Source: Vreelandella halophila (GTDB taxonomy: Bacteria; Pseudomonadota; Gammaproteobacteria; Pseudomonadales; Oleiphilaceae). From it: DNA of 64,000 nt. The translations under genes and the position numbers were made by a program. Positions within the stretch are counted from its first letter, which is position 1. Every line of letters starts with the position of its first letter. The stretch is from contig NZ_JACHUZ010000013.1 in NCBI RefSeq assembly GCF_019903425.1, positions 2,548,361-2,612,360 on the forward strand. The letters run 5' to 3'. The notes beneath the pieces are model-generated. The model worked only from the letters and a program-made list of their open reading frames with translations. It did not search any database and had not been told where the DNA came from. Positions 47,524 through 56,069 of the stretch are shown here, one piece after another.

Positions 47524-48160
47524 ATGCGTAACGCACACCCGTACCCGCCAACCCGCAGTAACCGCCCGGATTCTTGTGCAGGTACTGCTGGTGCCAGTCC
47601 TCCGCATAATAGAAGGTCACGCCCTGCGCCAGCTCGGTGGTGATAGGCCCCTGGCCGGCCGCATCCAGGGCCTTCTGATAGGCCTCCATTGAGGCCTGCG
47701 CAATCCCAAGGCTGTCTTCATCCGGAAGATAGAGCGCGGAGCGGTACTGGGTTCCCACATCATTACCCTGACGCATCCCCTGGGTGGGATCATGGGACTC
47801 CCAGAAGACCTGAAGGAGCGTTTCCAGCGACATCACCGCCGGGTCATAAATGACCCTGACCGCTTCCGTATGGCCTGTGCGCGCCGTACACACCTCCTCA
47901 TAGGTGGGATTGGGGGTGTAACCACCGGCATAGCCCACCGCCGTTGTATACACGCCCTCCAGCTGCCAGAAGCACTGCTCCGCGCCCCAGAAACAGCCCA
48001 TGCCCACAACCAGTTCCCGGCAGTGATCCGGGAATGGCGGGATCAGGGAGGTTCCCAGCACCGCGTGGCGGTTGCTGACCGGCATTTCCGAGGAACGCCC
48101 CGGCAACGCCTCTTCCGGCGTTACCATCCGCATCTTTTCCCTGCTGAACAGGTGCCACAT
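47522..48160 (-). CDS. msrA: Peptide methionine-S-sulfoxide reductase A
   Basis: 212 residues. The catalytic Cys56 is in [13 protein letters not shown]; other signatures are [23 protein letters not shown] and GTQYRSALY. It repairs the S-epimer of methionine sulfoxide in proteins, with recycling by thioredoxin. The N terminus is about 40 residues before the core, as in the E. coli-type enzyme (MsrA about 212). No msrB is fused or adjacent. Confidence 0.95.
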   Translation of the reverse strand: MWHLFSREKMRMVTPEEALPGRSSEMPVSNRHAVLGTSLIPPFPDHCRELVVGMGCFWGAEQCFWQLEGVYTTAVGYAGGYTPNPTYEEVCTARTGHTEAVRVIYDPAVMSLETLLQVFWESHDPTQGMRQGNDVGTQYRSALYLPDEDSLGIAQASMEAYQKALDAAGQGPITTELAQGVTFYYAEDWHQQYLHKNPGGYCGLAGTGVRYA

Positions 48161-48218
48161 CTCCGGACCTCCCAGGATTCAGTAATACCCCAAGAATAAC
48201 GGACAGCTGCCCACAAAA

Positions 48219-48247
48219 AACCCCCTGCCGGAATCCGACAGGGGGTT
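48219..48247 (-). terminator. Intrinsic terminator after aceA
   Basis: AACCCCCTG pairs with CAGGGGGTT, with an inner CGG/CCG extension across one mismatch. On the minus strand a run of TTTTTTG follows. It starts about 46 bases beyond the aceA stop. Confidence 0.85.
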
Positions 48248-48292
48248 CTGTATCGGCGCGGCCCCGTGGGGCCGCAAGCACCGGAACCGGTT

Positions 48293-49888
48293 TTAAAACT
48301 GGTTCATGGTGTTGTCTTTACCACCGGCCTTCAGGGCAGCTTCGCCCGCGAAGTATTCCTTGTGGTCGTCACCGATGTTGGAGCCAGCCATGTCCTGGTG
48401 CTTGACGCACGCCAGACCCTTGCGGATCTCCTGGCGCTGGACGTCACGCACGTAGGCCAGCATGCCTTCCTCACCGAAGTAGCCCTTGGCCAGGTTGTCC
48501 GTGGACAGGGCCGCGGTGTGATAGGTCGGCAGCGTGATGAGGTGATGGAAGATGCCCGCGTGCTTGGAACCATCCTTCTGGAAGTTCTGGGTCCAGCGGT
48601 CGGCTTCCGCAGCAAGTTCGGAGTCGTCGTACTTGCTGTTCATCAGATCGGCGCGGTCGTACTGGGAAACGTCCTTGCCTTCTTCCTTCCAGGCATCGAA
48701 CACCTGCTGGCGGAAGTTCAGGGTCCAGTTGAAGGACGGGCTGTTGTTGTAGACCAGCTTGGCGTCCGGCACTTCTTCCTTGATGCGGTTGACCATGCCC
48801 GCGATCTGGCCGACGTGGGGCTTTTCGGTCTCGATCCACAGCAGGTCGGCGCCGTTCTTCAGGCTGGTGATGCAGTCCAGAACCACGCGGTCTTCGCCGG
48901 TGCCTTCCTGGAACTCGTACAGGCCATTGGGCAGGCGCATCGGCTTGTGCAGCTCGCCCTTCTTCTTGATGACCATGTCACCTTCCTGAACGTCTTCCGC
49001 AGACTTGACCGGCTCGGTCTTCAGGAAACCGGTGTAGGTAGCCGCCAGATCGCCAGGCTCCTGGGAAACCGGGATCTTGTGGGTCAGGCCCGCGCCCAGG
49101 GAGTCGGTACGCGCAACGATGACACCGTCTTCAACACCCAGCTCGAGGAACGCATAGCGAACCGCGTTAATCTTGGCGATGAAGTCTTCGTGGGGGCAGG
49201 TTACCTTGCCAGCCTGGTGACCGCACTGCTTGGCGTCGGAGACCTGGTTCTCGATCTGGATGGCGCAGGCGCCCGCCTCGATCATCTTCTTGGACAGCAG
49301 GTAGGTCGCTTCCTCGTTACCGAAACCGGCGTCGATGTCGGCGATGATCGGAACAACGTGGGTCTCAAAGTTGTCGATCTTGTCGATCAGCTCCTGGACC
49401 TTCTTGTCGTCGCCGGCTTCACGCGCCGCGTCCAGGTCGTGGAACAGGTGGTTGAGTTCACGTGCGTCCGCCTGCTTGAGGAAGGTGTAGAGCTCCTCGA
49501 TCAGGGACGGAACCGCCGTCTTCTCGTGCATGGACTGGTCGGGCAGCGGACCGAACTCGGAACGCATGGCCGCAACCATCCACCCGGACAGATACAGGTA
49601 GCTGCGCTTGGTGGTGCCGTGATGGCGCTTGACGGCCATCATCTTCTGCTGGCCGATGAACCCGTGCCAGCAACCCAGCGACTGGGTGTACTTGCTGTGG
49701 TCCTTGTCGTACTCGGCCATGTCCTCGCGCATGATCTTCGCGGTGTAACGCGCGATATCCAGGCCGGTCTGGAACCGGTTCTGGGCGCGCATGCGGGCCA
49801 CATACTCAGGGGTGATGTGGTCCCATTTGCCGCCCTGCGACTTGCGCAGTGCAGCTGCTTCTTCAATGTCCTTCATGTAGTTCGACAT
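48293..49888 (-). CDS. aceA: Isocitrate lyase (long form)
   Basis: 531 residues, the length of the Pseudomonas-type enzyme and about 100 longer than the E. coli form. The catalytic Cys, near residue 222, is in SDAKQCGHQAGK (KKCGH in the short form). Also seen: DIDAGFGNEEAT, VARTDSLGA, NNSPSFNW and LPTYHTAAL. It splits isocitrate to glyoxylate and succinate for growth on acetate and fatty acids, in keeping with psrA in the same window. aceB/glcB is not adjacent. Its leader holds an inverted repeat (49945-49963). Confidence 0.97.
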   Translation of the reverse strand: MSNYMKDIEEAAALRKSQGGKWDHITPEYVARMRAQNRFQTGLDIARYTAKIMREDMAEYDKDHSKYTQSLGCWHGFIGQQKMMAVKRHHGTTKRSYLYLSGWMVAAMRSEFGPLPDQSMHEKTAVPSLIEELYTFLKQADARELNHLFHDLDAAREAGDDKKVQELIDKIDNFETHVVPIIADIDAGFGNEEATYLLSKKMIEAGACAIQIENQVSDAKQCGHQAGKVTCPHEDFIAKINAVRYAFLELGVEDGVIVARTDSLGAGLTHKIPVSQEPGDLAATYTGFLKTEPVKSAEDVQEGDMVIKKKGELHKPMRLPNGLYEFQEGTGEDRVVLDCITSLKNGADLLWIETEKPHVGQIAGMVNRIKEEVPDAKLVYNNSPSFNWTLNFRQQVFDAWKEEGKDVSQYDRADLMNSKYDDSELAAEADRWTQNFQKDGSKHAGIFHHLITLPTYHTAALSTDNLAKGYFGEEGMLAYVRDVQRQEIRKGLACVKHQDMAGSNIGDDHKEYFAGEAALKAGGKDNTMNQF

Positions 49889-49944
49889 GATTCACCTATG
49901 ATTACGGGAGTGGAACAACACGATTGGTCGGCGGCTCCCCTGTT

Positions 49945-49963
49945 TCGAGGAGTCGTACCTCGA
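49945..49963 (-). promoter_or_regulatory. Inverted repeat in the aceA leader
   Basis: TCGAGG-N7-CCTCGA lies 57 bases upstream of the aceA start. It could be a regulator site or a leader hairpin; I know no exact match. Confidence 0.25.
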
Positions 49964-50012
49964 GCGCCGGAGTATTCTATCCGGATTCACATCATAATTA
50001 AAATCAATGCAA

Positions 50013-51053
50013 TCAATTCCCACCATTTTTCCCATGAATGCTGCGAGTCACTGAATAGACCCGGAACCGACCGTCATCCGACAGTGTGCGGACCGGGCCG
50101 ATAAACCGGGCCATGGGATCCTGGTACGGCAGGAAGGCATTGGCGACCAGCCTGAGCTCAGCACCCGGTTCCAGAAAACGCGGCAACTCACGGAACCACT
50201 GGTTGACCGGATCCAGGTCCTTCTTCTGGCCCTGATGGAAGGGCGGGTTACAGAAGATACTGGCGTAACGCGCCGGGATACTGGCAAGACCGTCAGAAGC
50301 GACAACAGTCACTCCTTCCAGGCCCTCAAAGGAAGCCCGGGCACAACGCAGGGCCTGCCAGTGCACGTCGGCCAGTGTCACCGCCAGCCCCGGCCAGTAA
50401 TGGCGCAGCCAGGCGGCGATCACGCCGTTGCCGCAGGCCAGATCCAGGACCGGCCCGGGCGGCTCTGCCGTTACCGTTGCCAGCAACTGGCGGGTTCCCT
50501 CATCCAGCCGTCCCTCACTGAACAGGCCCGGGAGGCTGTAGAGTTCGAGATCGGCGTCCGGTGCTTCCAGGTGGACCGAGTCGAGCCAGTCCCCGACACG
50601 GAATGGTGCTGCCGGAACCTCCGGCGTCGCACACCAGAGCTGGCAGTGGCGGGCGCTGTCAATCCTGAAGGCAGCCGGGAAGCGTTCCCGGAACTGACGG
50701 CTGCCACGTGCAATGCCCTCGCGCTTCGCCCCCACCAGCCAGAGTTCGCCGCCTCTGGCCAGCCGGGCAGCTGCCCAGGCCATGCGCATCGTCAACTCGG
50801 AACGCGCCTTGGGCATAAGGATCACGACGGTGTCGAAAGCCTCTGGCGTTTCCGGGTCGTCATAGCCGAAAAGCCGGCCTCCGTCAGCTCCGCCACCCTG
50901 CCGGTACACACCGTAGTGAGTGGTCAGCGCGTGCACCCGGCACTGCGGCCAGTGGGGCATGGGACCATCATGGCCAACAAGGCAGACCCGCTCCCCAAGC
51001 CGATCCAGGGAACGCTCCAGAAGGCTGAGCGCCGGGCTGGCTTCAGTCGTCAT
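50013..51053 (-). CDS. rsmC: 16S rRNA (guanine-N2)-methyltransferase, RsmC type
   Basis: 346 residues. A degenerate N-terminal methyltransferase-like half is followed by a catalytic C-terminal half with the SAM site VLDLACGNGVIAAWL and the N2-guanine signature CNPPFHQG. RsmC methylates G1207 of 16S rRNA. RlmG (23S G1835) shares this two-half layout; length and NPPFH context favour RsmC/RlmG but do not fully separate them. Its start overlaps the end of the TonB-like gene by 11 bases. Confidence 0.82.
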   Translation of the reverse strand: MTTEASPALSLLERSLDRLGERVCLVGHDGPMPHWPQCRVHALTTHYGVYRQGGGADGGRLFGYDDPETPEAFDTVVILMPKARSELTMRMAWAAARLARGGELWLVGAKREGIARGSRQFRERFPAAFRIDSARHCQLWCATPEVPAAPFRVGDWLDSVHLEAPDADLELYSLPGLFSEGRLDEGTRQLLATVTAEPPGPVLDLACGNGVIAAWLRHYWPGLAVTLADVHWQALRCARASFEGLEGVTVVASDGLASIPARYASIFCNPPFHQGQKKDLDPVNQWFRELPRFLEPGAELRLVANAFLPYQDPMARFIGPVRTLSDDGRFRVYSVTRSIHGKNGGN

Positions 51054-52035
51054 TGTTCAAGGGTTCTCCCGAATAGGTGAATCGGAGATTCTGGTAATAG
51101 CGGCGCACAATGGCGGGCGAATCCGGCACACGATACCGCCCCACGGACCGCACCGCACGCAGCGCGCTGGCATCCAGACCGCTGTGGCCGCTGGGCAGAT
51201 GCACGCGGGAGGTCTCAAGATAGCCCTGGGCGTCCACGGAGAAACGGATTTCGCCACGATGACGCGGCTCCGCGCCCTCGGGCTGCTCCCACCGGGCCAT
51301 GATCTGGCGCTTCATCCGGGCCAGATACTCGTTGGCCATGCGGATGCGGCGCTCCTCGATCTCGCTGACCATGGACTCGCCGCGGATGGCGTCCATCTCT
51401 CCCTCATCCAGCGCTTCCATGCCCGTATCGGCACCGATTTCAGGTCCCTTTCCGGACTCCGGCGCCGTTTCCGGCTCCTGCTCTTCCCGCCCAAGGGACA
51501 TACTGGCACTGTCCGGATCCGGCTCGCTCCGGGCTTCCCCCTGGATGGCCGCATCCGGGCTGGGCGCCCCACTCTCCGGCTCCCGCTGCTCACCCGCCCC
51601 CTCCTGGCTGTCTTCCGTGGATTCCGGACGGCTGGGCGTCTCGGAGGTTTCGGGGCTGGGTGCATCCCCGGGGGCCTGGGGGTCTTCCGGCGCCGCGGCG
51701 GGCTCCTCCTCAGCCTCGGGCGCATCCATGCTGGTGCCATCCAGATCCGTCACCTCATCCGTATCCCGGGGCATATGCTGTTCGTCCGGTTCCAGCTCTT
51801 TTTCAGGCTCCGGTTCCGGCTCAGGCGGTTCCGGGGGCTCGGATTCCTCCGGCTCCTGCTCTGGCTCGGGCTCCGGTTGTGGAAAGGCAACGCGTATATC
51901 CCGCTGCAGGGGGTCCACCTCCGGCACGCGGGGCAGAATGGGAGGGAGAAGGCTGACAACCAGCAGGTGCAGCGCCAGGCTGAGCCCGAGAACAAGCCAC
52001 CAGAGCCGGCGGGGCATGGACGTCCTGTTTCCCAT
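51043..52035 (-). CDS. TonB-family protein with acidic Pro-Glu linker
   Basis: 330 residues (start ATG at 52035; the ATG at 52017, with AGGA before it, is equally good). One N-terminal membrane segment (LWWLVLGLSLALHLLVVSLL), a very long linker of Pro-Glu repeats (QPEPEPEQEPEES, about 50-190), and a C-terminal TonB domain (IRFSVDAQGYLETSRVHLPSG, cited in part: FSVDAQGYLETSRV). TonB linkers are usually Pro-Lys rich; the acidic one is unusual and may reflect high salt. No exbB, exbD or receptor gene is adjacent. It could equally be a TolA-like or motility-related TonB paralogue. Confidence 0.8.
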   Translation of the reverse strand: MGNRTSMPRRLWWLVLGLSLALHLLVVSLLPPILPRVPEVDPLQRDIRVAFPQPEPEPEQEPEESEPPEPPEPEPEPEKELEPDEQHMPRDTDEVTDLDGTSMDAPEAEEEPAAAPEDPQAPGDAPSPETSETPSRPESTEDSQEGAGEQREPESGAPSPDAAIQGEARSEPDPDSASMSLGREEQEPETAPESGKGPEIGADTGMEALDEGEMDAIRGESMVSEIEERRIRMANEYLARMKRQIMARWEQPEGAEPRHRGEIRFSVDAQGYLETSRVHLPSGHSGLDASALRAVRSVGRYRVPDSPAIVRRYYQNLRFTYSGEPLNNDD

Positions 52036-52164
52036 GGCACCCCTCGGTCAGCAGACGGGCATGGCGGCGGATCCCAAGCCGGAGCGGTGCGGCTTCCGAC
52101 CGACGCTCCCGCCTGTGATATCCTCTCCGCCCTTCAGACGCCGCGCCGGGTGCACAGCGCAATA

Positions 52165-52185
52165 CCCGCCACCACCCGTGGCGGG
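52165..52185. other. GC hairpin in the tonB-truC intergenic region
   Basis: CCCGCCAC (52165-52172) pairs with GTGGCGGG (52178-52185) around a 5-base loop. It sits between divergent genes, so it is not a normal terminator position. The rest of the 208-base gap (52036-52243) shows nothing else I can support. Confidence 0.3.
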
Positions 52186-52243
52186 GCCTGCACACTGCGG
52201 CACGGGCCGATTGATTTCAGTGATTGTCCGGGAGCCCTGATCC

Positions 52244-53035
52244 ATGGCAACGATGATAACCGGTGAGCATCAGGAGAGCGAACCACTCAGGATCCTCTAC
52301 CAGGACGATCACCTGGTGGCGATGCACAAACCCTCGGGCATGCTGGTGCACCCCACAAAGGTGGATCGCCACGAACAGCGCATCGCCCTGCCCCTGCTGC
52401 GCGACCAGATCGGGCAGCACCTGTACCCGGTGCACCGGCTGGACAAGCCCACCTCCGGCGTTCTGGTGTTCGCGCTGGACCCGGACACCGCACGTGAACT
52501 GGCCAATGCCTTCCAGGCCCACCAGGTGCGTAAGGACTACCTGGCAGTGGTGCGCGGCTGGCCGCCACTGGGCGGCATCATCGACCAGCCACTGGCCCCG
52601 CGCGACCCGGACAGCCGCAAGCGCAAACGCCGCAAGGCCCCCCAGTCGGCCATGACCCTCTATCACCGCCTGGACTGCACCTCCATTCCGATCTCCGTGG
52701 ACGGGCGTTACACCCATACCCGCTACAGCCTGGTCCGTCTGCGCCCGATCACGGGCCGCCGCCACCAGCTGCGACGCCACCTCAAGAGCCGCAACCACCC
52801 GCTGATCGGGGATGTGAACTACGGCAAGGGCATCCATAACCGCTTTTTCCGGGAGAATTACGGCCTGAACCGGCTGATGCTGTGCGCGGTAAGTCTGTCG
52901 TTCGAGCATCCAGTAACCGGCGAGCCGCTTCAGATCCGGACCACGCCAGACGGGGATTTCAACAGCGTGGCCGAGGCCGTGGGCCTGAACCTGGGGGATT
53001 GGGCCGGGGCAGCTGCCTCAGCTCCCGAGCAGTGA
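52244..53035 (+). CDS. truC: tRNA pseudouridine(65) synthase TruC
   Basis: 263 residues, RluA family without the S4 domain. The catalytic Asp67 is in HRLDKPTSGVLVFA. Start region (LRILYQDDHLVAMHKPSGMLVHP) and the later GRRHQLRRHLKS and GDVNYGKGIHNRFFRE motifs fit TruC rather than RluA. It makes pseudouridine 65 in tRNA-Ile and tRNA-Asp. The 3' end overlaps the convergent DUF3524 glycosyltransferase gene by 18 bases. Confidence 0.92.
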   Translation: MATMITGEHQESEPLRILYQDDHLVAMHKPSGMLVHPTKVDRHEQRIALPLLRDQIGQHLYPVHRLDKPTSGVLVFALDPDTARELANAFQAHQVRKDYLAVVRGWPPLGGIIDQPLAPRDPDSRKRKRRKAPQSAMTLYHRLDCTSIPISVDGRYTHTRYSLVRLRPITGRRHQLRRHLKSRNHPLIGDVNYGKGIHNRFFRENYGLNRLMLCAVSLSFEHPVTGEPLQIRTTPDGDFNSVAEAVGLNLGDWAGAAASAPEQ

Positions 53036-54121
53036 CCCGAAGACCTGCCGGTATTCCGTAATCACACGGCTCAGGCGGTAGCGCTCCGGCACCAGGGTTT
53101 CCAGCCCAAGGCGCGGACCCGCCAGAACGGCGATGAGCCACTGCGCCGCCGCCTCCCCTTCACGCTCGGGCTCCGTCTCGTAGGAGGGGTAACGGAGCTC
53201 CGCCGGCACATACTCGGGATAGGCGAGGCGGTCCGGCACAATGGGGACACAGCCGGCCGCCATGGCCTCCTGCACCGCCAGCCCCTGGAAGTCATGCAGC
53301 GCGGTGGACAGCACCATGTCCGCCTCGCCCAGAAGCCGGTCATAGGCGTCCCTGCTCTCCATATAGCCCAGGTTGACCAGCTCCCCGGCGAACTCCTCCT
53401 GGATCCCGGCAAAGGCTTCCGGCGCCTGGCGGAAGCCCTCGCCCACCAGGCTCAGACGGAAGGCCTGCCCACGCCGACGCAGGGCCCGGAGCAGCGCGAG
53501 CAGCCGGTCCGGGCCCTTGTCGTACTCCCAGCGGTGATTCCAGACCATATGGGGAACCGCCGGCCAGTCCCGCCGCAACGCCGTGAACCGCTCATCCGGC
53601 ACAGGCACCGGCACCACCTGAGAACGCGCCTCGATGGTGGTCACGGCGGTTTGCGGTTTGCGGTCCGGCATGCGCCTGAGCAGCTCGCCAGCGCCTTCCA
53701 GAAAGCTCTGCCGGTTCCATTCGCTGTTGAACAGCACGCGATCGGCGGCCAGCGCCGTGTACAGGTTCACCACCTTAGGCTCGTTACTGGCCACCCGTTG
53801 TCGCTGTTCCGGATAGGCAAACTGGTTCTCGTGGAAATAGGCCACGGTGGGCGCAGCTGCGATCCCGCGATTCAGGCCACGCACCACCGCCAGGTCCACC
53901 ATGCTGGTGGCCAGTACCAGATCCGGCGCCTGCTGCAGTTCCGGGGCGTCATACCAGCTCAAGGGGTTGCCACGGATGCGCCATCGGAAATGGCGAGCCG
54001 GCAGCGTCAGGGCCTGCCAGTCGAACTCCGGCAGGCCGTGCGCCAACCGCTCACGCCACTGGCGATGGCTGGCCGCCTCATAGGCGGAGAGGCACAGCAG
54101 TCGTGGCCGTTCAGCGTCCAT
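53018..54121 (-). CDS. DUF3524 glycosyltransferase, tRNA-queuosine mannosyltransferase family
   Basis: 367 residues. The N-terminal DUF3524 signature is clear: LCLSAYEAASHRQWRE, LTLPARHFRWRIRGNPLSW, ATSMVDLAVVRGL, YFHENQFAYP. A GT4-type C-terminal half follows (WNHRWEYDKGPDRLL, DMVLSTALHDFQGLAVQEAMAAGC; given in pieces). In animals the homologue GTDC1/QTMAN adds mannose to queuosine in tRNA-Asp; the bacterial role is not settled. A tRNA substrate would fit the nearby truC and the PTPS-like protein elsewhere in the window. Start overlaps dadA by 11 bases, so it is part of the minus-strand run from the LysR gene. Confidence 0.85.
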   Translation of the reverse strand: MDAERPRLLCLSAYEAASHRQWRERLAHGLPEFDWQALTLPARHFRWRIRGNPLSWYDAPELQQAPDLVLATSMVDLAVVRGLNRGIAAAPTVAYFHENQFAYPEQRQRVASNEPKVVNLYTALAADRVLFNSEWNRQSFLEGAGELLRRMPDRKPQTAVTTIEARSQVVPVPVPDERFTALRRDWPAVPHMVWNHRWEYDKGPDRLLALLRALRRRGQAFRLSLVGEGFRQAPEAFAGIQEEFAGELVNLGYMESRDAYDRLLGEADMVLSTALHDFQGLAVQEAMAAGCVPIVPDRLAYPEYVPAELRYPSYETEPEREGEAAAQWLIAVLAGPRLGLETLVPERYRLSRVITEYRQVFGSLLGS

Positions 54122-55364
54122 GGTAATCCAGCCCCGAGCGCCCTGCTTCCCCTGCGACCCGGTCCCTCAGAAGGGCCGCCGAGCCACAGGCATTGGTCCA
54201 GCCAAGGGTCCCGTGGCCGGTATTCAGGTAGAGCCCCTGCCAGGGCGTGGTGCCGACAAAGGGCACGCTTGAGGGCGTGGTGGGCCGCAGCCCCGCCCAG
54301 AAGCGGGCCTGGTTCCAGTGCCCGGCATCCGGGAAGCAGTGGGCCACCCGGTCCAGGATCTGGCGGCAGCGTGCCGGGTCAATGTCCTGGCGCCAGCCGT
54401 CGATCTCCGCCATCCCGGCCACACGCAGCTCATCCCCCAGGCGGGAATAGACCAGCTTGTACTCATCGTCGATGAGGCTGACGGTATAGGCACGCTCCGG
54501 ATCCCGCACCGGCACCGTCACGGAATAGCCGCGCGCCGGGTACACCGGCAGGTTAAGGCCCAGGGGCCGCAGCAGCGGTGCGGAGAAGCTGCCCAGCGCC
54601 ACCACCACCGCATCCGCGGCCAGGCTGGTGAAGGCCCCGGCCTGGTTGAGCCGCACCCCCGTTACCGTCCTGCCCCTGGTCTCCAGGCCCATCACATGGG
54701 TATCGAACAGAAAACGCACGCCTTGCGCCTCTGCCATCGCCGCCAGTTCGGTGGTGAAAACATGGGCATCGCCGGACTCATCCCCGGGCGTCCAGGTGGC
54801 CCCCTCCAGCTCCGGCCGCACCTGTGCAAGCGCGCGCTCCCTGGCCACCGCCTCCGCAACGTCGATGACCTCGCGCTCGCAACCCAGGGCACGCATGCGG
54901 GCCGCGGGTTCATGGGCGCCGGCGTAGACGTTCTGATTGGTATAGAAATGGAGAATGCCTTCCCGCCGCTGGTGGTATGCGATACCGGTACGCTCACGCA
55001 GATCCGCCAGACAGGCCCGGCTGTGCAGGCCAAGACGCACTACCGTCTCAAGGTTGCGCACGTAACGGCGGCTGCGGCATTCATTGAGGAAACGCAGCCC
55101 CCAGGCCCACTGGTGAGGGTCCAGGCGCGGCCGGAAGCGCAGGGGCGCATCCGGGCGGAAGAGCCAGCGCAGGAGCTGGGCGGGGGCGCCGGGGCTGGCC
55201 CAGGGCTCGGCGTGGGAAACCGAGATCTGGCCCCCATTGGCAAAGCTTGTCTCCTCGGCCGGGCCGCCCCGGCGCTCGACCACGGTCACATCATGCCCAG
55301 CCTCGCGCAGGTACCAGGCCGTGGTGGTGCCGATCACGCCGGCGCCCAGGACCGCCACATGCAT
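54111..55364 (-). CDS. dadA: D-amino-acid dehydrogenase, small subunit type
   Basis: 417 residues. FAD motif HVAVLGAGVIGTTTAWYL at the N terminus, then TSFANGGQISVSHAEPWASPG, GRTVTGVRL and a C-terminal FAD loop with GHGTLGWTNACGSAAL. It oxidises D-amino acids such as D-alanine to keto acids and passes electrons to the quinone pool. It lacks dadX (alanine racemase) beside it. Six bases separate it from the upstream membrane protein gene, and 11 bases overlap the downstream glycosyltransferase gene. Confidence 0.9.
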   Translation of the reverse strand: MHVAVLGAGVIGTTTAWYLREAGHDVTVVERRGGPAEETSFANGGQISVSHAEPWASPGAPAQLLRWLFRPDAPLRFRPRLDPHQWAWGLRFLNECRSRRYVRNLETVVRLGLHSRACLADLRERTGIAYHQRREGILHFYTNQNVYAGAHEPAARMRALGCEREVIDVAEAVARERALAQVRPELEGATWTPGDESGDAHVFTTELAAMAEAQGVRFLFDTHVMGLETRGRTVTGVRLNQAGAFTSLAADAVVVALGSFSAPLLRPLGLNLPVYPARGYSVTVPVRDPERAYTVSLIDDEYKLVYSRLGDELRVAGMAEIDGWRQDIDPARCRQILDRVAHCFPDAGHWNQARFWAGLRPTTPSSVPFVGTTPWQGLYLNTGHGTLGWTNACGSAALLRDRVAGEAGRSGLDYHGR

Positions 55365-55370
55365 CCGCCG

Positions 55371-56069
55371 CTACTCCAGATTGAGGGTGCGCGGCAGTGT
55401 AACCGCCAGTCCGGCCCGCCACCAGAGTATGGCCACTCCAATCCCGTGTACGTTGAGCAGCACGATCAGGATCCAGTCGAAGGCATACTTAATGGGGTCA
55501 TAGTTGAATCCTGGAATGGACTGAAGCACCAGCGACAGGATCGCGATCCCAAGCGTGACGGCGCTCAGCGTCAGCAACCGCGCCCCACCCCGCTGCAGCA
55601 GCGGATAGCGCGAACGCCACAGGACACTGCCCAGAAGGATCTGGACAATGCCTGTTACCCCCACGTAGCCGGCCGTGCCGATGCGCCGAGCCAGCTCAAA
55701 AGCGCCCCCGGAATGACCCAGGCTCAGCACATAGGGCAGCAGGAAGGCGGCCGCCAGCGCCCCGAGCCAGCCCACGGCCTTGCCACGCGGGTAGCCCAGC
55801 GCCTTCAGCCAGTGGTGATTGATGGCCCAGAACAGAACCTGGAGCGTGATCGCCGGGATCATTGCCCCCTTGAAGATGAAATAGGCGAGGCCGTTGCGCC
55901 CGGTGGCGCTGATGGAGGTACAGGCATCCCAGTACGGAATGCACCAGGGCACATGGCCATGCCATGCGGAAAGCAGGTAGGTGGTGTGGAACGTCAGTAT
56001 CGGCAGCAGTGCGGTGATGAATCCCAGCCAGGCAAGCCGAATCTCCCGACTCTGCAGTTCATGCGTCAT
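55371..56069 (-). CDS. Conserved six-segment membrane protein (possible Frag1/DRAM-like)
   Basis: 232 residues from the ATG at 56069; it overlaps the LysR stop by 11 bases. Six predicted membrane segments. The first loop has a striking motif, CIPYWDACTSISATGR, followed by FIFKGAMIPA in the next segment, a pattern reminiscent of Frag1/DRAM/PGAP2-like proteins, but the assignment is tentative. The gene lies between a regulator and dadA, so a transport or membrane-lipid link to D-amino acid or redox metabolism is possible. No enzymatic motif is visible. Confidence 0.7.
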   Translation of the reverse strand: MTHELQSREIRLAWLGFITALLPILTFHTTYLLSAWHGHVPWCIPYWDACTSISATGRNGLAYFIFKGAMIPAITLQVLFWAINHHWLKALGYPRGKAVGWLGALAAAFLLPYVLSLGHSGGAFELARRIGTAGYVGVTGIVQILLGSVLWRSRYPLLQRGGARLLTLSAVTLGIAILSLVLQSIPGFNYDPIKYAFDWILIVLLNVHGIGVAILWWRAGLAVTLPRTLNLE

